Source: Kordia sp. SMS9 (lineage in GTDB: Bacteria > Bacteroidota > Bacteroidia > Flavobacteriales > Flavobacteriaceae). Taken from it: a DNA stretch of 64,000 bases. Below the pieces are notes generated by a model. That model did no database searches and had not been told where the DNA came from. It worked only from the letters and a program-made list of their open reading frames with translations. Every line of letters starts with the position of its first letter. The stretch's first letter is position 1. The DNA is taken from positions 3,551,001-3,615,000 of the forward strand of contig NZ_CP031153.1 of NCBI RefSeq assembly GCF_003352465.1, written 5' to 3'. This document shows, in pieces, positions 10,691 to 18,649 of the stretch. Both the position numbers and the translations under genes were made by a program.

Positions 10691-10942
10691 CTAAATTTTG
10701 TCCATATACAAGTGACTCACGCAAGTTGTACACACATCACGCCCAATTTTGGCACATTGTGTACGCGCTCTATCTTCGGGTTGACAAGAAAAAATAGTTC
10801 GAGAATCCTCTTCAAGATCCATTTGTCCGCAAACGGACTTTTGCTGTGCTTGACATTCATTTTGATCAGTTGGATTTGCTAAAAAGAGGTGCAATTCTCC
10901 ATTTGATCTTCGCTCTCGTAATATGTAAACATTTTTACGCAT
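10691..10942 (-). CDS. Small Cys-rich protein B of a tandem paralogue pair
   Basis: 83 residues, paralogue of the product at 10307-10558 with the same Cys positions: NEC, SVCGQM, FSCQ and VCTTCVSHLY, plus one extra Cys in RTQCAKIGR. Divergence between the copies (roughly half the residues) shows an old duplication kept under constraint at the Cys and the C-terminal SHLY motif. Not recognised as a named family. It lies upstream of copy A on the same strand and could share its transcript. Confidence 0.7.
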   Translation of the reverse strand: MRKNVYILRERRSNGELHLFLANPTDQNECQAQQKSVCGQMDLEEDSRTIFSCQPEDRARTQCAKIGRDVCTTCVSHLYMDKI

Positions 10943-11094
10943 ACAGTAAATTCTAGTATTAGTTCTATTTGGGAGTCAATAATAACTAAAACCAGCCAGT
11001 AAAAATTACGGGAATCCGTAATCAGGGATAATTTTCTTATAAATTAGGTATAACTACTTAGGTGATTTCTTTTGTATTTGTAAGTATAAAAATG

Positions 11095-11124
11095 AAAAGG
11101 AACATCCAAATAGGCGTTCCTTTT
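11095..11124. terminator. Bidirectional terminator
   Basis: AAAAGGAAC...GTTCCTTTT hairpin with an 11-12 base loop, 27 bp beyond the stop of the minus-strand PLP enzyme gene. Confidence 0.75.
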
Positions 11125-11150
11125 CTCATAATTAAACTAAACTTTGAAAA

Positions 11151-12365
11151 CTATACCATTACTGGCTTCAGGATATTCAATTGTTTCATGCATTCGCACA
11201 TAATTGTATACGTGCGTTGAATGTCGTGATCCAATCCCACAGAAAAACGAATTAAGCCGTCAGTTAAGCCCATTTCGACTTGTTCTTCTTCGGGAATTTC
11301 GGAGGATGTTGAAGTACCTGGAGCACTGAATAGTGTCTTATAAAAACCCAGACTTACAGCCAAATAGCCTAAGTTTTTTTGTTGCATTAATTCCATTAAA
11401 TCGTTGGCTTTGTCTATACTGCCAACATCAATTGTTAGCATACCGCCAAAACCATATTCCGTATTCATCATACTTTTAAAAATTTCATGCGACGGATGTG
11501 ATGGCAATCCTGGATACACCGTTTTTAAACCATCAGCTTCAAACATTGTAGCTAAATACATGGCGTTTGCACTGTGTTGCTTCATGCGAATGTGTAATGT
11601 GCGTAAATTTTTCAAAACAGAAGCCGAGCGCAAACTGTCCATCGTAGCACCCAACAACATGCTTGCGCCATCATTTACATTGCGCAATTGATCAATAAAA
11701 GCTTGTGTTCCACATACAACGCCACCAACAGTATCACTAGCGCCGTTGATGAATTTTGTCAAACTATGAATGACAACATCTGCGCCTAATGTTGCAGGTG
11801 CAATTGATAATGGCGAAAAGGTATTGTCAACCACTAATTGTAAATTGTACTTCTTTGCCAATTTTGCCAAAGCGGCAATATCAGCAACTTCCAACAACGG
11901 ATTGCTGACAGCTTCACAATACAATACTTTTGTTTTGGGAGTAATGGCAGCTTCTACCAAATCCAGTTTTGTCATATCTACAAATGAAGTTTCAATCTGA
12001 AATCGCGGCGTGAAATTTTTCAAAAAAGCATACGTGCCTCCGTAAATTGTTCTGCTAGACACGATATGATCGCCACTTTTACATAATTGCAAAATTACAG
12101 GTGTAATAGCGCCCATTCCTGAAGCAGAAACATTGGCGGTTTCGGTACCTTCCATTGCGGCTAACGCTTCCCCTAAATACAAATTGCTTGGCGAAGTATG
12201 TCTTGAATACAAATAGCAACCATCGGCATTGCCTTCAAACGTATCAAACATCGTTTTTGCCGAAAGAAATGTATAGGTAGAAGCATCAGAAATGGAAGGA
12301 TTTACACCTCCAAATTCGCCAAAATATTGTAAATCTTGAATGTTATTTGCGGGATTAAATTTCAT
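11151..12365 (-). CDS. Cys/Met metabolism PLP-dependent lyase (methionine gamma-lyase-like)
   Basis: 404-residue fold-type I PLP enzyme. The Schiff-base Lys lies in VIHSLTKFINGASDTVGG, PLP phosphate contacts in SASGMGAI and the aspartate in VVDNTFSPL, as in cystathionine gamma-synthase, cystathionine lyases and methionine gamma-lyase. The exact reaction cannot be fixed; flavobacterial members of this branch are labelled methionine gamma-lyase or simply aminotransferase-fold. An Lrp/AsnC gene is divergent from it across 155 bp, which suggests local amino-acid-responsive control. Confidence 0.88.
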   Translation of the reverse strand: MKFNPANNIQDLQYFGEFGGVNPSISDASTYTFLSAKTMFDTFEGNADGCYLYSRHTSPSNLYLGEALAAMEGTETANVSASGMGAITPVILQLCKSGDHIVSSRTIYGGTYAFLKNFTPRFQIETSFVDMTKLDLVEAAITPKTKVLYCEAVSNPLLEVADIAALAKLAKKYNLQLVVDNTFSPLSIAPATLGADVVIHSLTKFINGASDTVGGVVCGTQAFIDQLRNVNDGASMLLGATMDSLRSASVLKNLRTLHIRMKQHSANAMYLATMFEADGLKTVYPGLPSHPSHEIFKSMMNTEYGFGGMLTIDVGSIDKANDLMELMQQKNLGYLAVSLGFYKTLFSAPGTSTSSEIPEEEQVEMGLTDGLIRFSVGLDHDIQRTYTIMCECMKQLNILKPVMV

Positions 12366-12388
12366 GAGATTGCTTTTTTAATTCAAAT

Positions 12389-12419
12389 CAAAGTTGCTGC
12401 GATTGTGAATAAAAATCAA
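12389..12419 (-). promoter_or_regulatory. Probable promoter of the PLP lyase gene
   Basis: Minus-strand TTG (12417-12419), 20-bp spacer, then CAACTTTG (12389-12396), one mismatch to TAnnTTTG, 23 bp upstream of the start. An Lrp site in the same 155-bp divergent gap would be expected but is not identified. Confidence 0.45.
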
Positions 12420-12520
12420 GTATTAATTTAAATAATAGAAAATAAAACTATAAATTTATATTTTGAATGAATAAATAACTGAAATTACTTTTTAAAAATT
12501 CAAATTATAGATTTTTTTAC

Positions 12521-12982
12521 ATGTTGAAACTTGATCAAACCGATAAAACGTTGCTGGCATTGCTACAACACGATAGCAAGCAAACTAATAAAGAACTTTC
12601 GAACAAATTGAATCTTTCGGTAACTGCTGTATATGAGCGTATTAAAAAGCTGGAAAAAGAAGGAATCATTCAAAAATATGTGGCATTGGTTGCTAAAAAA
12701 GCCATTGCAAAAAACTTTTTGGCGCATTGCCATGTACGACTCACGCAACATTCTAAAGAATTTGTGATGAAGTTTGAACGTGAAATCATCAAACTAGAAG
12801 AAGTGTTGGAGTGTTATCATGTAAGTGGCGATTACGATTACATTCTCAAAGTATTGGTGAAAGATATGGAAGGATATCGTGATTTTATGGTGACAAAACT
12901 CACGGCAATTCCCAACATTGGAAATACGCACAGTATTTTTGTCATTGGAGAAGTAAAGCATACGACGGCGATTTCAATTTGA
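12521..12982 (+). CDS. Lrp/AsnC family transcriptional regulator
   Basis: 153 residues. An N-terminal winged HTH (about 4-60, with NKELSNKLNLSVTAVYERIKKLE) is followed by the RAM ligand-binding/oligomer domain (about 68-150, with VLECYHVSGDYDYILKVLV). Local Lrp-type regulators bind an amino acid and control a neighbouring gene; the divergent PLP lyase is the obvious target. No truncation. Confidence 0.94.
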   Translation: MLKLDQTDKTLLALLQHDSKQTNKELSNKLNLSVTAVYERIKKLEKEGIIQKYVALVAKKAIAKNFLAHCHVRLTQHSKEFVMKFEREIIKLEEVLECYHVSGDYDYILKVLVKDMEGYRDFMVTKLTAIPNIGNTHSIFVIGEVKHTTAISI

Positions 12983-13116
12983 AGATTTGATAATTTGAAA
13001 ATGTGTCCATACAATTTCAAACGAAAGTTTATCGACTAAAATACCAAAGCACATCTAACCCAATGTGTCAATTTGAAAATGAAGTTTCAAAGAAAACGCG
13101 AGCAATGTATGAAAGA

Positions 13117-13224
13117 GTCTAACAATCTAACAGGCGAAGCCGAATCTAATATCTAACAGCGATAGCGGTCTAAAAATCTAACAGCGAAGCGCGTCTAACA
13201 ATCTAGCAATAAAGCCTTGTCTAA
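13117..13224 (+). repeat. Degenerate 24-27 bp tandem repeat
   Basis: About four imperfect units start at 13117, 13144, 13168 and 13193, with a last fragment at 13219. Each has the form (g/a)TCTAAnAATCTAACAG followed by a variable cGAAGCg piece. The array fills most of the 304-bp gap between the Lrp gene and lpdA and runs into the -33 box of the lpdA promoter. Units diverge and vary in length, so it is not a CRISPR. The rest of the gap (12983-13116) shows no gene. Confidence 0.7.
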
Positions 13225-13246
13225 CCCTAAAATAGTTGTACTTTTG
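13217..13246 (+). promoter_or_regulatory. lpdA promoter
   Basis: TTG at 13217-13219, a 19-bp spacer, then TACTTTTG at 13239-13246: a perfect match to the Bacteroidota consensus. It lies 40 bp before the ATG at 13287 and makes the upstream in-frame ATG at 13236 an unlikely start, since that ATG precedes the transcription start. Confidence 0.65.
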
Positions 13247-13286
13247 TAGTACTTACAAAAAAATAAAAAGTTCTAAAATCAAGAAT

Positions 13287-14693
13287 ATGAATTCATACGA
13301 TGTAGCCGTAATTGGCTCTGGTCCTGGCGGATATGTTGCTGCCATTCGTTGTGCACAATTAGGCATGAAAACTGCAATCATTGAAAAATACAGTACGCTT
13401 GGTGGAACCTGCTTAAATGTAGGTTGTATTCCGTCAAAAGCGTTGTTAGATTCTTCACATCATTACGAAGAAGCTGTCAAGCATTTTGATACACACGGAA
13501 TCGAAATTTCAGGAGAGGTAAAAGTAAATCTTGAAAAGATGATTGCGCGTAAACAAGCTGTAGTAGATCAAACCACAGGAGGAATTGATTTCTTGATGAG
13601 CAAAAATAAAATTGAAGTTTACAAAGGTTTGGGAAGCTTCAAAGATGCTACACACGTTGCTATTGCTAAAGAAGATGGTACTACGGAAGAAATTGAAGCG
13701 AAAAATATCATCATTGCAACAGGAAGTAAACCATCAAACTTACCATTTATCACACTCGATAAAGAACGAATTATTACCTCAACAGAAGCTTTAAAACTAA
13801 AAGAAATACCAAAACACATGATTGTGATTGGTGGAGGTGTTATTGGTTTGGAATTAGGACAAGTGTACAAGCGTTTAGGTTCAGAAGTAACGGTGATTGA
13901 ATATGCGGATCGAATTATTGGCGGAATGGACGCGGGACTTTCTAAAGAACTCACGAAAGTATTTAAAAAGCAAAAATTCAAAATCCTTACGTCGCATGGT
14001 GTAAAATCTGTGGAACGTGTTGGTGATGAGGTTGTGGTAAAAGCAGACAATAAAAAGGGCGAAGAAGTAGAATTTAGAGGCGATTATTGTTTGGTTTCTG
14101 TAGGACGTCGTCCGTATACAGACGGATTGAACGCTGAAGCAGCTGGCGTAAAATTGGACGATCGTGGGAGAGTAGAAGTGAACAATCATTTGCAAACCAA
14201 TGTTTCAAACATTTACGCCATTGGCGATGTGGTAAAAGGTGCCATGTTAGCACACAAAGCTTCGGAAGAAGGCTCGATGGTAGCTGAAATTATTGCGGGA
14301 CAAAAACCACATATTGATTACAATTTAATTCCTGGTGTTGTCTACACATGGCCAGAAGTTGCTGCGGTTGGAAAAACAGAGCAAGAATTGAAAGATGCTG
14401 GAATCGCATACAAAGCAGGACAATTTCCAATGCGTGCGTTGGGAAGAAGTAGAGCGAGTATGGATTTAGATGGTTTCATCAAAATATTAGCTGATGCAAC
14501 TACGGATGAAATCTTAGGTGTACACATGATTGGTGCCAGAGCCGCCGATTTAATCGCGGAAGCTGTCGTTGCGATGGAATACAGAGCTTCTGCGGAAGAT
14601 GTAGCGCGTATGTCGCATGCACATCCAACCTTTGCAGAAGCCATCAAAGAAGCAGCCTTAGCCGCTACAGAAGACAGAGCTTTGCACGTGTAA
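13287..14693 (+). CDS. lpdA: Dihydrolipoyl dehydrogenase (E3)
   Basis: 468 residues from the ATG at 13287. Flavoenzyme that re-oxidises dihydrolipoamide in 2-oxoacid dehydrogenase and glycine cleavage complexes, passing electrons to NAD. FAD-binding GSGPGGYVAAIR is at the N-terminus, the redox disulfide lies in GGTCLNVGCIPSK (about 39-51), the NAD-binding GGGVIGLELG in the middle, and the catalytic His-Glu in HAHPTFAEAIKEA near the C-terminus. The longer frame from 13236 would add 17 residues not found in the family and starts upstream of the promoter. Single gene with terminator. Confidence 0.97.
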   Translation: MNSYDVAVIGSGPGGYVAAIRCAQLGMKTAIIEKYSTLGGTCLNVGCIPSKALLDSSHHYEEAVKHFDTHGIEISGEVKVNLEKMIARKQAVVDQTTGGIDFLMSKNKIEVYKGLGSFKDATHVAIAKEDGTTEEIEAKNIIIATGSKPSNLPFITLDKERIITSTEALKLKEIPKHMIVIGGGVIGLELGQVYKRLGSEVTVIEYADRIIGGMDAGLSKELTKVFKKQKFKILTSHGVKSVERVGDEVVVKADNKKGEEVEFRGDYCLVSVGRRPYTDGLNAEAAGVKLDDRGRVEVNNHLQTNVSNIYAIGDVVKGAMLAHKASEEGSMVAEIIAGQKPHIDYNLIPGVVYTWPEVAAVGKTEQELKDAGIAYKAGQFPMRALGRSRASMDLDGFIKILADATTDEILGVHMIGARAADLIAEAVVAMEYRASAEDVARMSHAHPTFAEAIKEAALAATEDRALHV

Positions 14694-14715
14694 TAGTGTA
14701 ACATATAAAATCATT

Positions 14716-14747
14716 AAAAACTCCAGTAATTTGCTGGAGTTTTTTTA
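14716..14747 (+). terminator. lpdA terminator
   Basis: AAAACTCCAG...CTGGAGTTTT hairpin with a T-run, 23 bp after the stop. Confidence 0.88.
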
Positions 14748-14830
14748 TGCGTGAATGTAAGTTCTTACTTTTTTATGCGACTTCTCAAAAACAGTCTCGA
14801 TAATGTCTTAAAAAAGTAATCAACACAACT

Positions 14831-15493
14831 ATGAATTCTGTATGGTATTTAAACGATGTCAATCTCTTTAATATCTTCTGTCCGCACAAATTTGAAAAGT
14901 ATAAAGACGCGCACGAATTTGATGCGTACAAAAAGCAAGACTATATTTACTTTGAAGAAGATTCTGCCACGAAAGTATATTTAATTGATAGTGGAAAAGT
15001 AAAATTAGGCTATTACACCGAAGATGGAGAAGAAGTAGTGAAATCCATTCTGTCGAAAGGCGAATTGTTTGGTGAAAAAGCCATATTGGGCGAAGAGAAG
15101 CGAAATGAATTTGCACAATCTATGGACAACGCTACGTCCATTTGCCCAATTGGTGTAGACACTATGCACGATTTAATGCGCGGCAATCAAACCTTTACGT
15201 TGAAGATTTATAAGTTTATCGGTTTTCGCATCAAAAAATTGGAGCGTCGATTGCAACTATTACTCTTCAAAGATACCAAAACACGTTTGTTAGAATTTCT
15301 AAAAGAACTCTGCGAAGAGTACGGATATGAATGTGAAAAAACGGGCGACAATGTCATCAAGCATCCATACACTCAAAAAGATATTGCAAGCTTAATTGGT
15401 ACGTCGCGTCCTACATTAAACATCATTATGAATGAATTGAAAGAAGCAAAAATTATTGATTTTAATCGCAAAGAAATTCGCTTCATTCAATAA
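14831..15493 (+). CDS. Crp/Fnr family transcriptional regulator
   Basis: 220 residues. A cyclic-nucleotide-binding-like beta-roll (about 20-140, with EDSATKVYLIDSGKVKLGYYTEDGEE) is joined by a long helix to a winged HTH (about 160-218, with YTQKDIASLIGTSRPTLNIIMNELK). No Fnr-type N-terminal Cys cluster, so it is not an iron-sulfur oxygen sensor of that kind; the single N-terminal Cys in NIFCPHKF cannot form one. Effector and targets are unknown. Stands alone between two terminators. Confidence 0.92.
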   Translation: MNSVWYLNDVNLFNIFCPHKFEKYKDAHEFDAYKKQDYIYFEEDSATKVYLIDSGKVKLGYYTEDGEEVVKSILSKGELFGEKAILGEEKRNEFAQSMDNATSICPIGVDTMHDLMRGNQTFTLKIYKFIGFRIKKLERRLQLLLFKDTKTRLLEFLKELCEEYGYECEKTGDNVIKHPYTQKDIASLIGTSRPTLNIIMNELKEAKIIDFNRKEIRFIQ

Positions 15494-15540
15494 AAAGTAC
15501 GATATTTAAAAAACGATTCAAAACGCTAATTTTTTAGCTT

Positions 15541-15593
15541 AAAAAGAACCCAAAACCAGCATGACATCATGACAGTTTTGGGTTCTTTTTTTA
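15541..15593 (+). terminator. Terminator after the Crp/Fnr gene
   Basis: Long perfect arm AAAAAGAACCCAAAAC paired with GTTTTGGGTTCTTTTT, then a T-run. Confidence 0.88.
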
Positions 15594-15761
15594 TGTTGTA
15601 TTTTTAGTTTAGATAAATATGTTTAAGTAATTGATTTACATTTTGTTAAAATAATTATAAAATACTATTTAAGAACTGTTAAAAACCATTCTTTTTTTCA
15701 ATAAAATGCGATTTTTTTCAGAAGTGTTAGCTAGCTAACATTTTACGTGATTTTACTACGA

Positions 15762-15769
15762 TACATTTG
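15762..15769 (+). promoter_or_regulatory. -7 element of the lipoprotein gene
   Basis: TACATTTG at 15762-15769, a full TAnnTTTG match, 25 bp before the ATG at 15795. It argues against the in-frame ATG at 15747, which would precede the transcript start. Confidence 0.5.
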
Positions 15770-15794
15770 TATCATAATCATAAAAAATCTCGCA

Positions 15795-16688
15795 ATGATA
15801 AAAAAATTAATTTTGGGAATAGCGATCGGATGCTTCGCTGTCTCATGTAGTAGTGATGATGATGCCACAGTTGCATTATCAAACCTAAATGTAAACTTAA
15901 ACGGATTAGAAAATCTTGGAAGTGACTTCGTGTATGAAGGTTGGATTATCGTCAACGGAAGTCCAGTGACCACAGGAACTTTTACAGTAGACGATGCTGG
16001 AACTTTGTCAAGAACTTCTTTTTCTGTAAACACAGATCAATTAGCTTCCGCAACGGCATTTGTATTGTCTATTGAGCCAGCAGTTGATTCAGATCCTGCA
16101 CCAGCAGCAACTAAATTATTAGCTGGAGATTTCTCAGGAAATACCGCAACTGTAGGATTAGATCCTGTAACCAGCAACGGAAACTTTGACAACGCTTCGG
16201 GTGTTTTCTTTTTAAGAACTCCTACCGATGAAATGCCAGGCGCAGCAAATAACGGAAACGATCAATATGGTGTTTGGTATGGTAATCCAGGAGCGCCACC
16301 AACATCAGGTTTAAACTTACCACCTTTAGCGGATGGTTGGAAATACGAAGGTTGGGTTGTGGTTGATGGAACAGGTCCTTTAACAACAGGCACTTTTACC
16401 ACATTTGGAGCTGTAGATGAATTTAACGGATTTAGCGGCGCTGAAAATACGGTTGGTCCTCCAATTCCAGGAGAAGACTTTTTCCTCAATGCACCAGCTG
16501 GTTTTACCTTCCCAATAGATGTACGTGGACGTACCGTTGTCATTTCTGTAGAACCGAGCCCAGATAACAGTCCAGCACCATTTTTACTAAAACCTTTAGT
16601 AGGAACTGCTGGAAACGATACAGCACCAGCCACAAACGATTTTAACCTAAATGCGGCATCTTTTCCAACAGGAACAATTGTGCGATAA
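15795..16688 (+). CDS. Lipoprotein with two tandem RskA-C-like domains
   Basis: 297 residues. Lipoprotein signal MIKKLILGIAIGCFAVSC with lipobox AVSC and then SSDDD, typical for Bacteroidota surface or periplasmic lipoproteins. Two repeats follow, each with YEGW(I/V)(I/V)V(N/D)G, TTGTFT and (L/I)S(I/V)EP...PAP (about residues 40-125 and 175-285). The EP...PAP pattern resembles the C-terminal domain of anti-sigma-K factors (RskA). No HTH or sigma partner is nearby, so its role is unknown. The start at 15795 rather than 15747 is chosen from the signal peptide and the promoter. Confidence 0.8.
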   Translation: MIKKLILGIAIGCFAVSCSSDDDATVALSNLNVNLNGLENLGSDFVYEGWIIVNGSPVTTGTFTVDDAGTLSRTSFSVNTDQLASATAFVLSIEPAVDSDPAPAATKLLAGDFSGNTATVGLDPVTSNGNFDNASGVFFLRTPTDEMPGAANNGNDQYGVWYGNPGAPPTSGLNLPPLADGWKYEGWVVVDGTGPLTTGTFTTFGAVDEFNGFSGAENTVGPPIPGEDFFLNAPAGFTFPIDVRGRTVVISVEPSPDNSPAPFLLKPLVGTAGNDTAPATNDFNLNAASFPTGTIVR

Positions 16689-16752
16689 TCTTTATGATTA
16701 ATTGTCGTTAGATGGAAGACACGTTATCAGTTTTGGTAGCGTGTTTTTTTTT

Positions 16753-16776
16753 ACATTGAGCGCAGTCGAAATGTTA
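16753..16776. repeat. Dispersed 24-bp palindromic element, copy 1
   Basis: Core TTGAGCGCAGTCGAAATG with ends ACATT/AATGT forming an inverted repeat. A 22/24-identical copy is at 45557-45580 and a related one at 62045-62067. REP-like intergenic element. Confidence 0.6.
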
Positions 16777-16782
16777 CTTTTT

Positions 16783-16957
16783 GGTCGCTTCGCTTTTGGA
16801 TCGCTTCGCTTTTGGATCGCTTCGCTTTTGGATCGCTTCGCTTTTGGATCGCTTCGCTTTTGGATCGCTTCGCTTTTGGATCGCTTCGCTTTTGGATCGC
16901 TTCGCTTTTGGATCGCTTCGCTTTTGGATCGCTTCGCTTTTGGATCGCTTCGCTTGT
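16783..16957. repeat. 16-bp tandem repeat, about 11 copies
   Basis: Unit GGATCGCTTCGCTTTT. The first copy (16783) lacks one base; copies at 16798, 16814, 16830, 16846, 16862, 16878, 16894, 16910 and 16926 are identical, and the last (16942) changes at its end. A period of 16 is not a multiple of three, yet no stop codon arises in several frames, so long artefactual reading frames run through it on both strands. It is intergenic, after the lipoprotein gene. Confidence 0.97.
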
Positions 16958-17000
16958 CTTCTTAAAATACATTTAAACTTTAACATATATAATTTAGCAT

Positions 17001-17067
17001 TTCTGAACGTCACTTCGAGTGGTTTTTCGGAATATGATGAAGAAAAATTGTATCGAGAAGTACTCTG
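17001..17067. repeat. REP-like intergenic element
   Basis: Contains CGTCACTTCGAGTG and, about 30 bp on, TATCGAGAAGTAC, an imperfect inverted pair. Lies between the 16-bp array and the OmpA-like gene. Confidence 0.45.
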
Positions 17068-17177
17068 AAAACGAATCTCTTTCTAGGTTTGCAAATTCTT
17101 TTTGAAAATATTCTACCGAGAAAGTTTCATCAATACTTACGACTAATTTGTATCTTTCATGAATAAAATTTAAGTGA

Positions 17178-17597
17178 ATGAAAAAACTAAACTTTATTTT
17201 AATTCTAAGTTGTTTCTTTTTTGTGGGAAAGGTCTTTTCGCAAGATCATTCCGAAAAAATAGATGCACTTGCTGAACAATTGAAATTTAAAAGTTCTATA
17301 TCACTTGAATTGAAAAAAGAATCAGTTGATGTTTTAGATACAATTGCAAATATCTTAAAGACTACTAGTTATACTTACAATATTGAATCGCATTCAGGAA
17401 TGAGAGGAAAAAGTAGCGATAATTTAATTAAAACTCAAAAAAGAGCGATAATCATTAAGAAAGCGCTTGTAAAAAGAGGAATTAACCCTAGTCGTTTAAA
17501 TACAGTAGGTTTCGGAGAAACTAGTCCTAAGACTAGTATGCCAAATACAAGAGGGAGATCATGGAATGAACGGATTGAACTTATTAAAAAAGAATAA
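17178..17597 (+). CDS. Small OmpA-like domain protein
   Basis: 139 residues. Sec signal peptide MKKLNFILILSCFFFVGKVFSQ, then a single OmpA-C-like domain (about 35-138), with NIESHSGMRGKSSDNLIKTQKRA and a VKRGINPSRLNTVGFGE stretch equal to the usual peptidoglycan-binding core. The usual HTD(s)xG is SHSGMRG here, so the diaminopimelate-binding Asp is not evident and binding may be weak. Probably periplasmic. It lies 5 bp before the thioredoxin-like gene, so the two are likely one unit. Confidence 0.82.
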   Translation: MKKLNFILILSCFFFVGKVFSQDHSEKIDALAEQLKFKSSISLELKKESVDVLDTIANILKTTSYTYNIESHSGMRGKSSDNLIKTQKRAIIIKKALVKRGINPSRLNTVGFGETSPKTSMPNTRGRSWNERIELIKKE

Positions 17598-17602
17598 CAC
17601 CT

Positions 17603-18181
17603 ATGAAACTCACTAAAAAACATTGGTACAATATTATTTTCGTTGTCGTACTTGTATTGATCATTTTTACGCCTGTGGGAACGTTTGTCAAAATAAAATT
17701 CAATCAAGCAAAAATGTTATTCTTTAGCCCAACTAATATAGAAGTGTCAGAAAGAGTCGTTATAAGTGATTTTGATTGGAATTTGGTAGATAGTAACGGA
17801 AAACCTGTAAACTTTCAAGAAATGGAAGGAAATATCATTCTCGTAAACTTTTGGGCGACTTGGTGTCCGCCGTGTGTGGCAGAAATGCCAAGTTTGAACA
17901 ATTTGTATGTGGATTATAAGGATAAAATTACGTTTGTATTTTTGGCGAATGATACAATGAAAAGCGTTGAAGCGTATCTTGAAAAGAATACGTATGATTT
18001 CCCTGTGTATTACAGCAAAGAAAAAGAGCCAATAGAACTGCAATCATCAAGTATTCCTACTACGTATTTAATTGACGATCAAGGAACGATTGTCATGAAA
18101 GAAGTTGGAGCGTATAATTGGAATAGTACCAGCGTTCGCAACCAAATTGATGAATTGTTAGCCTTTTCGCTTGCTGAGTGA
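17603..18181 (+). CDS. TlpA-like membrane-anchored thiol-disulfide reductase
   Basis: 192 residues. One N-terminal membrane anchor (about 10-28) is followed by a periplasmic thioredoxin fold with the active site WATWCPPCVAEMPSL (CPPC near residue 92) and the cis-Pro in SIPTTYLID. Family role is reduction of periplasmic or secreted protein disulfides, for example in cytochrome maturation. Its last 24 bp overlap the end of crtZ on the opposite strand, so the two convergent genes share coding sequence and no terminator fits between them. Confidence 0.9.
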   Translation: MKLTKKHWYNIIFVVVLVLIIFTPVGTFVKIKFNQAKMLFFSPTNIEVSERVVISDFDWNLVDSNGKPVNFQEMEGNIILVNFWATWCPPCVAEMPSLNNLYVDYKDKITFVFLANDTMKSVEAYLEKNTYDFPVYYSKEKEPIELQSSSIPTTYLIDDQGTIVMKEVGAYNWNSTSVRNQIDELLAFSLAE

Positions 18182-18634
18182 TTTTTTTTGTTTAAAATAC
18201 TTCATCGGAACCCACAACATTCCAAAACATTCACCATCACCTTTTCCTAAATGTTTGTGGTGAATTTTGTGCGCTCTACGAATGCCTTTTGCATACCAAT
18301 TATCTGCCTTTCGGAACATTTTAAAACGTTGGTGAATAAAAATATCATGCACTAAAAAATAGGTGAGTCCGTAGGCGAAAATTCCAATTCCAATAGGCAA
18401 ACCATACCAAAAAATGTCAAATCTCCATAAGAAAAAGCAGCCCATACTCACGACGGCATAGAAGATAAAAAAGGCATCATTTCGTTCAAACCATGAATCG
18501 TGATCTTTATGGTGATGATCTTTGTGTAGCGACCATAAAAAACCATGCATCACATATTTATGTGTTGCCCACGCCATGAATTCCATCATACAAAAGGTTC
18601 CTAAAAAAGTTGCTATCCAAATAAAGGTTGTCAT
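18158..18634 (-). CDS. crtZ: Beta-carotene hydroxylase CrtZ
   Basis: 158-residue membrane di-iron hydroxylase of the fatty-acid hydroxylase superfamily that converts beta-carotene to zeaxanthin. Its His-box motifs are present: THKYVMHGF, HKDHHHKDHD, HDIFIHQRF and RRAHKIHHKHLGKG. Third gene of a crtI-crtB-crtZ unit, 15 bp after crtB. Membrane helices surround the His clusters. The end overlaps the convergent thioredoxin-like gene by 24 bp. Confidence 0.95.
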   Translation of the reverse strand: MTTFIWIATFLGTFCMMEFMAWATHKYVMHGFLWSLHKDHHHKDHDSWFERNDAFFIFYAVVSMGCFFLWRFDIFWYGLPIGIGIFAYGLTYFLVHDIFIHQRFKMFRKADNWYAKGIRRAHKIHHKHLGKGDGECFGMLWVPMKYFKQKKSLSKRKG

Positions 18635-18649
18635 TGTGCTATTTTAATT

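Noticed and set aside
10564..10882. Plus-strand frames opposite the Cys-rich paralogues
   Set aside because: Antisense shadows of the two minus-strand paralogues, which are supported by their mutual similarity.
13117..13224. CRISPR array at the 24-27 bp repeats
   Set aside because: Units are imperfect, of varying length, have no unique spacers of constant size and no cas genes nearby.
13236..13286. Longer N-terminus for lpdA starting at 13236
   Set aside because: Adds 17 residues foreign to the family and begins before the transcription start predicted from the promoter at 13217-13246.
16262..16633. 123-residue antisense frame in the lipoprotein gene
   Set aside because: Shadow of a Pro/Thr-rich coding region; no supporting features.
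16702..17068. Several 70-95-residue open frames on both strands through the 16-bp repeat
   Set aside because: They are translations of the tandem repeat (RFAFGSLRFWIASLLD-type) in different frames, a consequence of a period that avoids stops; no start context or independent support.
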